Below, piece by piece: positions 15,001 through 27,000 of a DNA stretch of 64,000 bases (positions are counted from its first letter, which is position 1; each line of letters opens with the position of its first letter). The stretch covers positions 1,802,281 through 1,866,280 of the forward strand of contig CAJINV010000013.1 in assembly GCA_905178155.1 (NCBI GenBank). The letters run 5' to 3'. Both the position numbers and the translations under genes were made by a program. Origin of the DNA: Amoebophrya sp. A120 (taxonomy: Eukaryota; Sar; Dinophyceae; Syndiniales; Amoebophryaceae). The notes below the pieces were generated by a model, which saw only the letters and a program-made list of their open reading frames with translations, was not told where the DNA came from and searched no databases.

Positions 15001-18000
15001 TGCTGCACGGCTCGACCTTGTCCGTGCTGAACTGCGCGTGCCTCGGGAGCAGCCTCTCGCTCCGGTCCGCGATGAGACTGGGGTCCAGCTACTCGATCTT
15101 CGCGAAGGTGCAGATGGGAAGCGGCATGTCCGTGTTGGACTTCTTCGCCCTGGGTTCGAACTTGTCGCTGCGTGCCGCCGCGACCTTCGGTTCGTCCTTC
15201 TCCGTGTTCAGTCGCGGCATGATCGGGAGCAGCTGCAGCTGCTTGAACTTCAGCAACCTGGGATCGACGCTTTCCGTTCGCGAGTACTGCCGCATCGGAT
15301 CCTCGGTGTCTGTCTTCCGGAAAACCTTGATCGGCGGCATGTGCTCGCTGCTGAACTACCTGCACTTGGGGTCCAGCCTGTCCGCGCGCAACATCGTGCA
15401 GTTCGGCTCCCGCGCGTCGGTCTTCGACTACTGCCACCTGGGCTCGACACTGTCTTTGCGTGCGGTGATGAACCTGGGCAGCTGCGCGTCTCTCCGGGCC
15501 TTCATCCGCCAGGGGTCCGCGCTGTCCGTGTTCAACCGGGTGGCGTTCGGCAGCTGTCTGTCCGTGTTGAACTTCTTCCACCTGGGGTCAAGTTTGAGCC
15601 TTCGGAACTACATCCGCGCGGGCAGTAGCTGCTCCATTCTGGACACGGTCCGTTTCGGGTCGACGTTGTCCGTGCTGGATCACCTGATGCTCGGATCGAC
15701 GCTTTCCCTGCGTGAGTACGTGCGGTGCGGCTCCACGCTGTCTGCGTTCAGCCGCTTCACGGCGGGATCGTGCCTGTCGATCCTGAACTTCACTGGTCTC
15801 GGCTCGACACTGTCGCTCCGCGGCTACATCCGACTCGGATCTTCCGTCTCCGTGTTCGAAGACGTGAAGCTGGCGCAGACCTGCTCAGTCTTGGATTACC
15901 TGCAGTGCGGTTCCTCTGTCTCTTTGCGGTCCTATTTACGGGTGGGTTCCGGATTGAGCGTGTTCGGTCGGACCAATTTTGGCTCCTGTTTGTCCGTGTT
16001 GGACGCAGCGCACTTAGGCTCCAGCCTGTCCCTCCGGTCCTACATCCGGCTCGGATCGACCTTGTCGGTGTTCAGCCGCACGGAGTTCGGACGGGAGTTA
16101 TCCGTGTTGACGCAGGTGCACTTAGGTTCGAGTTTGTCGCTGAGATCCTTCGGCAGCTGCGGCTCGAATTTGTCGGTCCTGGATTTCACGAATTTGGGTT
16201 CCAGCCTGTCTATCCGCCAGTACTTCCGGATCGGCAGTTCGATGAGCTTGTACGGCGGGCACGTTCGGGTTGGCAGCACGCTGTCAGTCCTGGACATGCT
16301 CCAGCTCGGTAGCGCCTTGTCTATGCGGTCCTTCGTTCGGCTCGGCTCTACTCTTTCCGTGAAAGCGGAGGGCGTGATGGGCTCGACGTTGTCGGTGCGC
16401 AGCTATTTGAGACTCGGCTCCTCCATGTCGGTGTTCTCCACGGCGCGGTGCGGTGCGGATGTGTCGTTATTAGACCAGATCGAGTTTGGTTCGACGCTTT
16501 CACTCCGGTCCTTCGTCAAGTTCGGCAAGACCTGCTCAGTGTTGGACGCGACGCAACTCGGCAGCACCCTGTCTCTCCGCCAGTACATCCGGCTCGGAAG
16601 CACTCTGTCGGTGTCCGCGGGCACGCGCTGCGGATCCTTCATGTCCGTGATCGACTTTTTGACGCTGGGCTCCAGCTTCAGCTGCCGCGAGTACTTCCGG
16701 GTGGGCTCCGCGCTCTCCCTGTTCTCGTGCCTGAGGGTCGGCTCGTGCATCTCGGTACTCGATTCCGTGAAGTTCGGCTCTGCGCTGTCCCTCCGCCAGT
16801 ACGTGCGGTTCGGCAGCGGTCTGTCCGTGCTGGAAACGACCCGCATCGGGCAGGCGTTCAGCGTTTTGGATTGCACCAACTTCGGTTCCACGCTTTCCAT
16901 CCGCGCCAAGGTGAACATGGGCAAGAACCTTTCGGTCCTGGATTTCGCGGAACTCGGATCGGCGGTTTCGGTGCGCGCCATCATCCGCTTCGGATCGACG
17001 CTCTCCGTGTTCAGCCAGGCGCGGTTCGGCAGCAGCCTGTCAGTTTTAGATTTTCTACAGCTCGGCTCGACGATTTCTGTCCGGAATGTTTCTCGCTTAG
17101 GTTCCGCGATGTCGCTGCTGTCCTGCATCCGCGCGGGATCCACGATTTCTATGTTGGACGCCATGATGGTGGGCTCCGCGTGCAGTCTGCGCAACTTCTG
17201 CCGCGTCGGCTCCGCGATGTCTATCTTCGGCAACGTGAAGCTCGGATCCAGCATGAGCTTGCTCGACGTGATCGCGCTCGGATCCTCTTGCAGTATTCGT
17301 GCCTACACCAGGCTCGGATCCAGCCTGTCCGTGAAGACCACCACGCGGTTCGGCTCGGAACTTTCAGTTCTCGACTACCTGGCGCTTGGAAGCAGCATCT
17401 CCACGCGCTCCTTCGGTCGCTACGGAGCGACGATCTCCGTCTTCGACTACTGTCAGATGGGATCGAGCTTGTCCCTCCGGGCGACGGTGCGCTTCGGATC
17501 CACGATGAGCATCTTCGCGCGGGCGGATCTCGGGCAGACACTGTCCGCTCTCGGCTGTGTCTCCCTCGGATCCTCGCTCTCCATGCGCAGCTACGCGCGA
17601 CTGGGGGCGAACCTGTCCGTGCTCGACTACACGTTCTTCGGTTCCGCGATCTCCGTCCGGAACTTCGTGCGGTTCGGCTCCAGCTTGTCGACCCTGCAGC
17701 GGACCAATTTGGGGCAGCAGTTCTCCGTCCTGGACTGCGTGTCCCTCGGTTCCTCCTTCAGTGTCCGCTCGGTGGTGAGTTTCGGCAGCAATTTGTCCGT
17801 GTTCGACATGATGTCGGCGGGAAGCAGCGTGTCCGTCCGCACGATCAGCCGGTTCGGGTCCAGTTTCTCTGTCTTCAGCAAGTGCACGCTCGGGTCTGCG
17901 CTGTCCGTGTTGGACTTCGCGAACCTGGCGTCCAGCGTGTCCGTGCGCACCACGGCGAAGTTCGGCGACAGTATCTCCGTGCTGAACTACGTGGCCTTCG

Positions 18001-21000
18001 GGTCCTCGATCTCGCTGCGCGACTTCGTCCGGTTCGGCAGCGGCGTGTCCGTCATGAACCAGATGAAGTGCGGTGGCATGCTGTCGATCCTGGATTGTTT
18101 GGAACTCGGTAGCAGCTTGTCGACCCGGTCCTTCGGCAGACTCGGATCCTCCGCGTCGGTAATGGACTTCCTGCAGCTCGGCTCCACCTGCTCCCTCCGC
18201 GCGACCGCCCGGTTGGGATCGGTGTTGTCCACCTTTGGGCAGTTCCAGCTCGGAAAGCAGATGTCGGTGTTGGATCAGGTTTTGCTCGGATCCAGCTTGT
18301 CTGTCCGGTCCGTCGCTCGGTTCGGCAGCAATGTCTCCTTGCTGGATCAGCTCTGCCTCGGATCCTCCCTCTCCGTGCGCTGCGCCATGCGGACCGGTAG
18401 CCACTTGTCCATCCTCGGACAGGTGAAGATCGCGAACAATTTGTCCGTGTTGGACGTCGTGAAGCTCGGGTCCTCGCTCTCAATTCGGGCGACGTCAAAC
18501 TTCGGTGGCAGGATCTCCACGTTGGACTTCTGCGCATTGGGCTCCTCGATCAGCTTACGTGCGTACATGCGGTCTGGCTCCTCTTTGAGTCTGTTCAGCC
18601 AGGTGCGGTGCGGATCGACTTTGTCGCTCTTGCAGCAGGCGCACTTCGGAAGCAGCTTGTCTCTGCGCACCTACGCGCGCATGGGATCCAGCATGAGCGT
18701 CTTCAGCCAGGCGAAGTTCGGCTCGCGGATGAGCGTGTTGGACTGCCTGAACATCGGTAGCGCGATGTCTCTGCGGCATTACCTGCGGTTCGGATCGGCC
18801 ATGAGCATCATGAGCCAGGGACGGTTAGGATCAAGCGCGAGTTTGCTGGACTTCTTCAGCATGGGCTCTTCCATGTCGCTCCGCCACTACATCCGCGGCG
18901 GGAGTGCGGTCAGCCTGTTCTCGACGGCGCGGTTGGGTAGCAACTTGTCTGTGCTGGATCAGCTGCACTTGGGCTCCAGCCTGAGTCTCCGGTCTATGCT
19001 GCGGTTGGGTTCCAGCCTGTCCGTGCTCGGAGACACCAGACTGTCCCACAAGCTGTCGTTGCTGGATGGCGTCACCCTCGGTTCCTCCTTATCCGTCCGT
19101 TCGCGTGCGGAGTTCGGGTCCCGCGTGTCCATCATCGACTTTTTGCAGGCGGGAAGCAGTTTGTCGATCCGGAACTACAGCAGGATTGGATCCAGTTTGT
19201 CCGTTCTTGAGAAGGTGAGACTCGGCATGAGCATGTCCATGATCGACACGCTGCATCTCGGATCCTCTTTCTCCGTGCGTTCCACCATGCGACTCGGCTC
19301 CGCCTTGTCCGTGCTGGACAGCTGCGCGTGCGGCTCGGCCCTGTCTCTCCGCGAGTACATCCGGGTAGGATCCGCGCTCTCCGTTTTCAGCAAGACGCAG
19401 TTCGGCGCTAGCTGCAGCGTTTTGGATTTGACCGACTTCGGTTCGTCCATGTCCCTGCGCGCGTACCTGCGGGTCGGTAGCACTCTGTCCGTGTTCAACC
19501 GCAGCACGTGCGGCAGCAGCTTCTCCGTCTTGGACTTCCTGCAACTGGGCAGCAGCATGAGCGTCAGGAACTACGTGCGCGTTGGATCTGCTTTCAGCAT
19601 CTTGTCCAAAGCGTCGCTCGGCAGCAACTTGTCCGTTCTCGACGTTTTCGAACTGGGCTCGACGATGAGCCTCCGGGCGGTCACCCGACTGGGATCCAGC
19701 TTGTCCGTCCTTCTGACCACGAAGTGCGGTGCGGCTCTGTCCACCCTGGACCAGGTTTCCCTCGGATCCAGTTTGTCGATCCGGTCCACCGCCAGGTTCG
19801 GGTCCGCGCTGTCCACTCTCACGTTCGTCCAGCTTGGCTCCAGCCTCTCCCTGCGCAGCTACATCCGCGTCGGCTCCGCCTGCTCGGTGTTGACCTGCGC
19901 GCGGCTGGGAAGCTCGGCGAGTCTGCTCGACTACTTCTGCATGGGAAGTTCCGTTTCCGTGCGGACGTTCGTCCGGCTCGGGTCCTCCATGAGCGTCTTC
20001 AGCAAGACGTCGCTCGGATCCAGCTTGTCCGTGCTGGATTGCTTCCAGCTGGGAAGTTCGCTTTCCATCCGGAACTACATGCGCATCGGCAGCTCGTTGT
20101 CCGTGAAGGAGAAGACGCGACTCGGCGAGGAACTGTCCGTGCTGGACTGCGTCAACCTCGGCTCGACTCTGTCCGTGCGTAACGTCGCCCGGTTCGGGTC
20201 CCGACTCTCGCTGCTCGACACGCTCGCGCTGGGCTCGAGCATGTCGCTCCGGTCGCTCGTCCGGTTCGGCAGCAACATCTCGGTGTTGGAGTATGTGAAC
20301 TGCGCGTCCGCGGTCTCCATCCGCGGCTTGAGCCGGCTCGGGTCTAGCCTGTCGGTTCTGAAGACCGCACGGTTCGGCATGGATCTGTCGGTTTTGCAGC
20401 AAGTTGAACTCGGCAGTTCCTTCAGCGTTCGCGGGTTGTCCAGGTTGGGCAGCAACCTGTCCGTGTTGTACTTTGCGGACATGGGTTCCTCCGTTTCGGT
20501 GCGCAACGCGATCAGGATCGGCAGCTCCTGCAGCCTGTTCTCCACCGCGCGGTTCGGTTCCACTTGCAGCGTTTTGGACTTCTGCGGCCTCGGCAGCTCC
20601 ATGTCGCTGCGCCAGTACACGCGCATCGGCTCGTCTTGCAGCGTGCGGTGCAACACCAGACTCGGGGATGCGGTCTCGATTGTCGGTCGGTGCCACCTGG
20701 GTTCCTCCCTCTCTTTGCGCGCCGTCGCTCGCCTCGGATCTGCGCTTTCCGTTTTGGAATTCGTCTGCCTGGGCAGCTCGGTCTCCCTGCGCAACCAGGT
20801 CCGCATCGGGTCCGCCATGTCGGTGTTCAGCTGTGTGCGGTTCGGCAGCAACTTGAGTGTCTTGGATATGGCGAACATCGGCTCGTCCGTCTCCATCCGC
20901 TCGCGCGTCCGCATCGGCCAGCACATGTCCGTCTTCGGCACCATGCGTCTGGGCAGCAGCATTTCCGTCCTGAATTTCGTCATGATGGGATCTGCTTGCA

Positions 21001-24000
21001 GCTTGCGTACTTTCGCACGCTTCGGAAGCTCCATGTCGCTGTACGGAATGATCCAGATGGGAAGTTCTCTGTCCGTGTTGGATAGCGTTTCCCTCGGTTC
21101 GGGTCTGTCCCTGCGCAACTTCGCGCGGTTCGGCTCCGCGCTGTCCGTGTTCAGCCGGGTCAGAATCGGTTCCACCGCCAGCATGTGCGACTACACGATT
21201 CTGGGGAGCTGCATTTCCGTGCGCAGCTTCGCGCGCTACGGGTCCGGTTGCAGTCTGTACGGCGTGACGTTGCTCGGATCCGCTCTATCCGTCCTGGATT
21301 TCGTGACCATGGGTAGCAGCTGCTCGCTGCGTAGCTTCTGCAAGATCGGGTCCAGCATGTCGCTCTACGGTACGATCCGGCTCGGGTCCTCCGCGTCTCT
21401 GCTGGACTACTTCAACCTCGGGTCCAGCTGCTCGGTGCGAAACTTCCAGCGTGTTGGTTCCGCGCTGTCCGTGCTCGGTCAGGCTAGATTGGGATCCAGT
21501 CTCTCCGTCCTCGACTACCTGGCGCTCGGCTCTGCGTGCAGTCTCCGGGCGTACAGCCGTCTCTCCTCCACCGCGTCGGTGTTGGATTGCGTGTACTTCG
21601 GTAGCTCGCTTTCCATCCGGTCCACGGTGAAGCTCGGCAACCAATGCTCGGTGTTAGACTACGTGCAGCTCGGCTCGGCGGTCTCGCTCCGCGCGTACCT
21701 GCGGGTGGGCAGCAGCTTGTCCGTCATGAGCACGGCGCGCTTGTCGCAGGCCTGCAGTGTGCTCGACGCGGTGCAGCTAGGGTCTTCTCTGTCGGTCCGG
21801 AATTTCATGCAAATCGGAAGTGGCTGCAGTGTGATTGACACCCTGCAACTAGGGTCCGCACTGTCGCTCCGATCCTTGTTGCGCGTCGGATCCGGCTTGT
21901 CCTGCTTGTCCGACATGCGGGTGGCCGGTCCGTTCTCCGTGATCTCGCAGATCATGCTGGGCAGCAGCTTGTCGCTCCGGTCCAGCAGCAAGTTCGGCAG
22001 CGCGCTGTCCGTCTTGGACTTCGTGCAGATGGGCTCTTCGTTGTCGATCCGGAATTATTTGCGGGTTGGGTCGGCGATGAGCGTGCTGTGCCAGGCGCGA
22101 GTCGGCGGGTACCTCTCCGTGATGCAAGGCATCTACCTGGGTTCCTCCATCTCCGTGCGGTCGCACACGCGACTGGGTAGCGACATCAGCGTTTTGTCCT
22201 TCGCGAACTTCGCCAGCAGCTGCTCGCTCCGGCAGTACATTAGGTTAGGGTCCTCCCTCTCTCTGCTGAACAGCGCGCGGATCGGGCAGATGTCCTCCGT
22301 GATTGACTGTGCGCAGCTCGGATCGACGCTGTCCGTGCGCGGGTTCGTCCGGATGGGCAGCGCGTTCTCCGTGCTGGACTACGTGACCCTCGGATCCGCG
22401 ATCAGCATTCGCTCGATGACGCGCTGCGGGTCCATGGTGTCCATCCTGGGTCTGTGCCGCGTCGGCTCCTGCTACGGCCTGTCCGTCATCGACTACCTGT
22501 CGGTCGGATCTAGCTGCAGCGTCCGCTCCCGCGTCCGACTCGGCGACAGCTTGTCGGCCATGAGCATGGTTCAACTCGGAAGTTCTGTCTCTCTGCGGTC
22601 GTTTGTCCGCAGCAGCCAGCAGATCTCCGTGCTGGATTACGTGAACCTGGGTTCCAGTCTGTCTGTCCGGCAGTTCTTCAAGCTCGGGTCCTCCTTCAGC
22701 ATTACTGGCCAGACCGCGAGACTGTCCGGCGCGTTCAGCGTTACCGACTACGCGTTCTTCGGAAGCTCGTTGTCCCTCCGCGCGCACACGCGCTGCGGTT
22801 CGATTGTGAGCGTGCTGAACTTCGCACAGTTCGGATCCAGCATGTCTCTGCGCAGCTACATCCGGTTGGGCAGCAGCGTTTCGCTTTTCGAGAAGGTCAA
22901 GATCGCCGCCCGCTGCAGCGTCTTGGATTACCTCAACTTGGGATCCACGCTCTCCGTGCGCTCGGAAACCCGCATGGGCAGCAACGTGTCCGTGCTGGGC
23001 TTCGTCCATCTGGGCAGCAGCCTCAGTCTGCGCACCATGTGCCGATTGGGATCCGCGTTGTCGATCATGGACCGCCTGCGCGCCGGCGTGACCTGTTCCG
23101 TCCTGGATCAGTTCCAGCTCGGGTCCAGCCTGTCCGTGCGCGGGTACACGAAGCTGTCTTCCGACTGCAGCGTGCTCTCCTTCGCGAACCTCGGGTCCAG
23201 CGTCAGTCTGCGGTCCGTGTGCCGCATGGGCAAGAACCTGACGGTGATTGACTTCCTCACCATGGGCTCCGCGCTGTCGCTCCGCGCGACGACGAGATTG
23301 GGTTCAAGCTGCAGTGTGTTGTCCTCCTGTCGACTGGGCGAGGCGGTGTCCATCCTCGAGCAGGCGACCTTCGGCAGCAGCATCTCGGTCCGCCAGTACG
23401 TCCGCATGGGCGGCGCGGCCTCGGTTCTGCGGTTCTGCGACATGGGCAGCAGCGTGAGTCTCCGCACGGTCGCGCGGTTCGGATCCACGGTTTCGGTCTT
23501 CGCCCGCGCCACGATCTCCTCGCCGTTTAGCGTGCTGGATTGCGTCAACCTCGGTTCGTCGCTCAGTGTGCGGGGCGTGATCAAGTGCGGCTCGCACTGC
23601 AGCGTCATGCAGTTCCTGAACGTGGGGTCCAGTCTTAGTCTGCGTTCCTACGTCAGACTCGGATCTGGCTTGTCGGTCCAGAAGGAAACGCACTTAGGCA
23701 GCGTTCTTTCCGTGCTGTCCAACGTGCAGCTCGGCTCCAGCTTCTCGGTGCGCAGCATCGCAAGGTTCGGCTCGAACTTGTCTGTCCTCGACTGCGTCAA
23801 CATGGGCTCCGCGCTCAGTGTGAGAGCGATGGCTCGCTTCGGCAGCTCTCTCTCCGTGTCCGGCATCGTCCGGGTTGGCTCGCTCTACCAGCTGTCCGTG
23901 GTTCACGCCACGAACCTGGGCTCCAGTCTGTCGGTCCGAACCTTGACGAGACTCGGCAAGGACTGCTCACTGATCGACTTTGTCAACCTCGGCAGCAATC

Positions 24001-27000
24001 TGTCTCTCCGGGGTGACGCGAAGCTCGGCAAGGTTTTGTCCGTGTGCAACTTCACGAACCTGGGCTCCTCGCTCTCCGTACGCACGTTTATTCGCCTTGG
24101 CAGCGGTCTTTCCGTGACGGCGAAAACCACGATGGGAAGTTGCTTGTCGGTTCTGGACTTCTTGACGCTCGGAAGCTCGCTCTCCGTGCGCTCGTACGTC
24201 CGGTTCGGCTCTGCGCTCTCCATGCTGGAGTTCTGCGCGGCCGGCAGCTCGCTCAGTCTCCGCCAGTACGCGCGGTTGAGCAGCACGGTGTCCGTGTTGA
24301 AGCGCGCCACGATGGGAATGGACATGTCTGTGCTCTCGCAGGTCCATCTCGGTTCCGTCTTCTCCCTGCGCGACTTCTGCCGCCTGGGCAAGACGGTGTC
24401 CGCGTTCGACTTCGTGCAGCTCGGCAGCGGCTTGTCCCTGCGCTCCTACGCGCGGTTCGGAAGTACTCTGTCCGTCGCGGACCGGACCAAGCTCGGCGCG
24501 AAGTTCTCGGTTCTGGACATGCTGGTGCTGGGCAGCAGCGTTTCTGTTCGGTCCACTGTCCGGTTCGGATCCAGCATTTCCGTGCTGGACGCGATCACGC
24601 TCGGGTCCTCGTGCAGCGTCCGGTCCAACATTTACTGCGGATCGCGGTGCAGTGTGCTCATGTTCGCCGAAGCGGGCTCCAGCCTGTCCGTGCGCCAGTT
24701 CGTGCGTGTCGGGTCCGGTTTGTCCATCTTCAAGGGCGCGAGCGTCGGCCAGGATGTGAGCATCCTCGAGCAGATCACGCTCGGATCGTCTTTGTCGCTG
24801 CGCGCGCACATGAGGTTCGGGTCCAACGCGTCGATCCTCGGTTTCACGGCGTTGGGTTCGTCGCTTTCCATGCGTGCAATGACCCGACTGGGTAGCGGCA
24901 CGTCCGTGTTCGGCAAGCTGTTCGCGCGGTCGGAACTCTCCGTTCTGGACTGCCTGAACCTCGGGTCCTCCATGTCGCTGCGCGCGACCGCGAAATTGGG
25001 GAAAGCCTTCTCCGCGCTGGATTTCGCGAACCTCGGTTCGTCGATCAGTCTGCGTGCGAAGGTTGCATGCGGTAGCGTGATTTCCGTTGTCGGTCACTTC
25101 CGAATCGGCGCGGCTCTGTCCGTGATGAACGAAATCAATCTCGGCAGCGCTTTGTCCGTCCGCAAGACGGTGCAGCTCGGCTCGAGGCTTTCCATTGTCG
25201 ACTGCTTGAATCTCGGCAGCAGCTTGTCCTGCCGGGTTGCGACCCGGTTCGGCTCGACGGTGTCTGTGATCGGTTTGACGCGTGTTGGCAGTCTTCAAGC
25301 GCTGTCCGTGATCGGCCACGTCAACCTCGGGTCCAGCATGTCCCTCCGTTCATTCGGGAAGTTGGGCAAGACCCTGTCCGTCCTGGACGTGGTCCGCCTC
25401 GGAAGCTCCATCTCGATCCGCAACGTCGCGCGGTGCGGCGAGACCGTTTCCGTCCTGGACTTCATGACCATGGGCTCCGCGCTGTCCCTCCGCGCACACC
25501 TCCGCCTGGGCTCCACCGCTTCCATTTGCGGCGTCACGAACATCGGCTCGTCCTTCAGCGTGCTGGACGCCGTGACGCTCGGGTCCTCGCTGTCGTTGCG
25601 CAACTTTGGGAAGTTAGGGAAGTGCATGTCGGTGCTCGACTACCTGGCGACGGGCTCTTCGCTGTCCCTCCGCGGGTACGCGAGAATCGGGTCAGCGATG
25701 TCCATCCACGGGCTGTTAAATCTCGGTAGCTGCAAGCGGTTGTCGGTTATCGATTTCCTGCACGTGGGATCTTCCTTCTCGCTGCGGAACTTCGCCCGGC
25801 TCGGGGAGAATTTGTCGGTTCTGGACTTCGCGCAGTGCGGCAGTGCCCTCTCCGTCCGTGCCTTCGTCCGCCTCGGTAGCGGGTTGAGTGTGTCGGAGGC
25901 ACTGAAGGTCTCGAAGTCGCTTTCCGTTGCGGAACTGTTCGAGATCGGAAGCTCGATCTCCGTTCGACGGTTCGTCCGCATGGGCGAATCATTGTCCGTG
26001 CTGGATCAGCTCGCTCTCGGCAGCTCGCTGTCCGTGCGGTCGACCGTGGCTTGCGGCTCGTCGTTCTCGACTCTGAAGTTCTCCAGCTTCGGATCCGCGG
26101 TCAGTCTCCGCAACGTGCTGCGGCTCGGCTCCGCGGTCTCGGTGTTCGGCAGCAGTTTGTGTGGCAGCGCCTTGTCCGTGCTCGACTCGGTCATGCTCGG
26201 CTCGGCTTTGTCCCTGCGCAACATGGCGCGGTTGTCCGGTCAGGTTTCCATCCTGGACTCCGTCTTCCTGGGCAGCAGCCTCTCCCTCCGCAACACCATG
26301 CGCATGGGCGAGACCGCGTCCGTCCTCGAGATGGTCGCTTTGGGCAGCAGCCTGTCCGTCCGCTCGTTCACGACGTTCGGCTCGATGGCGAGCGTCCTCG
26401 ACTCGGTCATGTTGGGGTCGTCGCTGTCCCTTCGCACCCACGCCCGGCTCGGATCCAACTTGTCCGTCCTGGACTTCGGCAGCTGCGGATCCGCCCTGTC
26501 CCTGCGCGCCATCCTGCGTCTGGGCTCGGCGGTCAGCTGCGTCGGCAAGGCCCGCATGGGTGCTTCGCTGTCCGTGCTCGACTACACGCACTGCGGATCG
26601 TCGATGAGTGTCAGAAACTACGTGCGAATGGGCTCCGGGTTGTCCACGCTTGACTTCCTGGTCCTCGGCTCCAGCGTGTCCGTCCGGACCTTCGCTCGCG
26701 TCGGATCGGGCGTTTCGGCCCTGGGCGCTGCGAAGATCGGTTTGGCGTTGTCCGTGATCAACCAGGCGCAACTCGGATCTTCTCTGTCCATCCGCAGCAG
26801 TGTCAGGTTCGGACAGGGATTGTCTCTCCTGAACTTCTTGCAGCTGGGGTCCACGATCTCCGCTCGCGCGGTGACCCGGTTCGGGTCCGCCATGTCGGTC
26901 TCCGGCAATGCCAGAATGGGATCCGAGATGTCCGTGTTGGCGCAGGTCCAGCTAGGTTCCAGTCTCAGTCTCCGTTCAGTTGTGAAGTTCGGTGCTCGGT

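Larger units (their letters stand above)
8328..16139 (+). repeat. Segment 2: divergent ABC array with first indels and first 5-coil units
   Basis: At 8328-8360 an A coil has only 11 residues, the first break in 36 bp register. From there the C coil usually reads IFSQxR or VFSxxR rather than VYGxxR, and Cys, Asn and small-residue substitutions become common. Most units are still ABC. ABABC (5-coil) units appear, for example around 10,260-10,450 and 11,521-11,700, and one ABBC unit has two B coils in a row at 12,282-12,353. Short in-frame length changes occur in C coils: 4 extra residues at 14,430-14,468, 3 extra at 14,874-14,909 and 1 extra near 12,750. The reading frame is never lost. Confidence 0.85.

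Noticed and set aside
16448-18112. A 554-codon open frame on the + strand in another phase, and similar ones.
   Set aside because: It is a shifted reading of the same 36 bp units, rich in Arg, Val and Leu, and ends without relation to the repeat structure.
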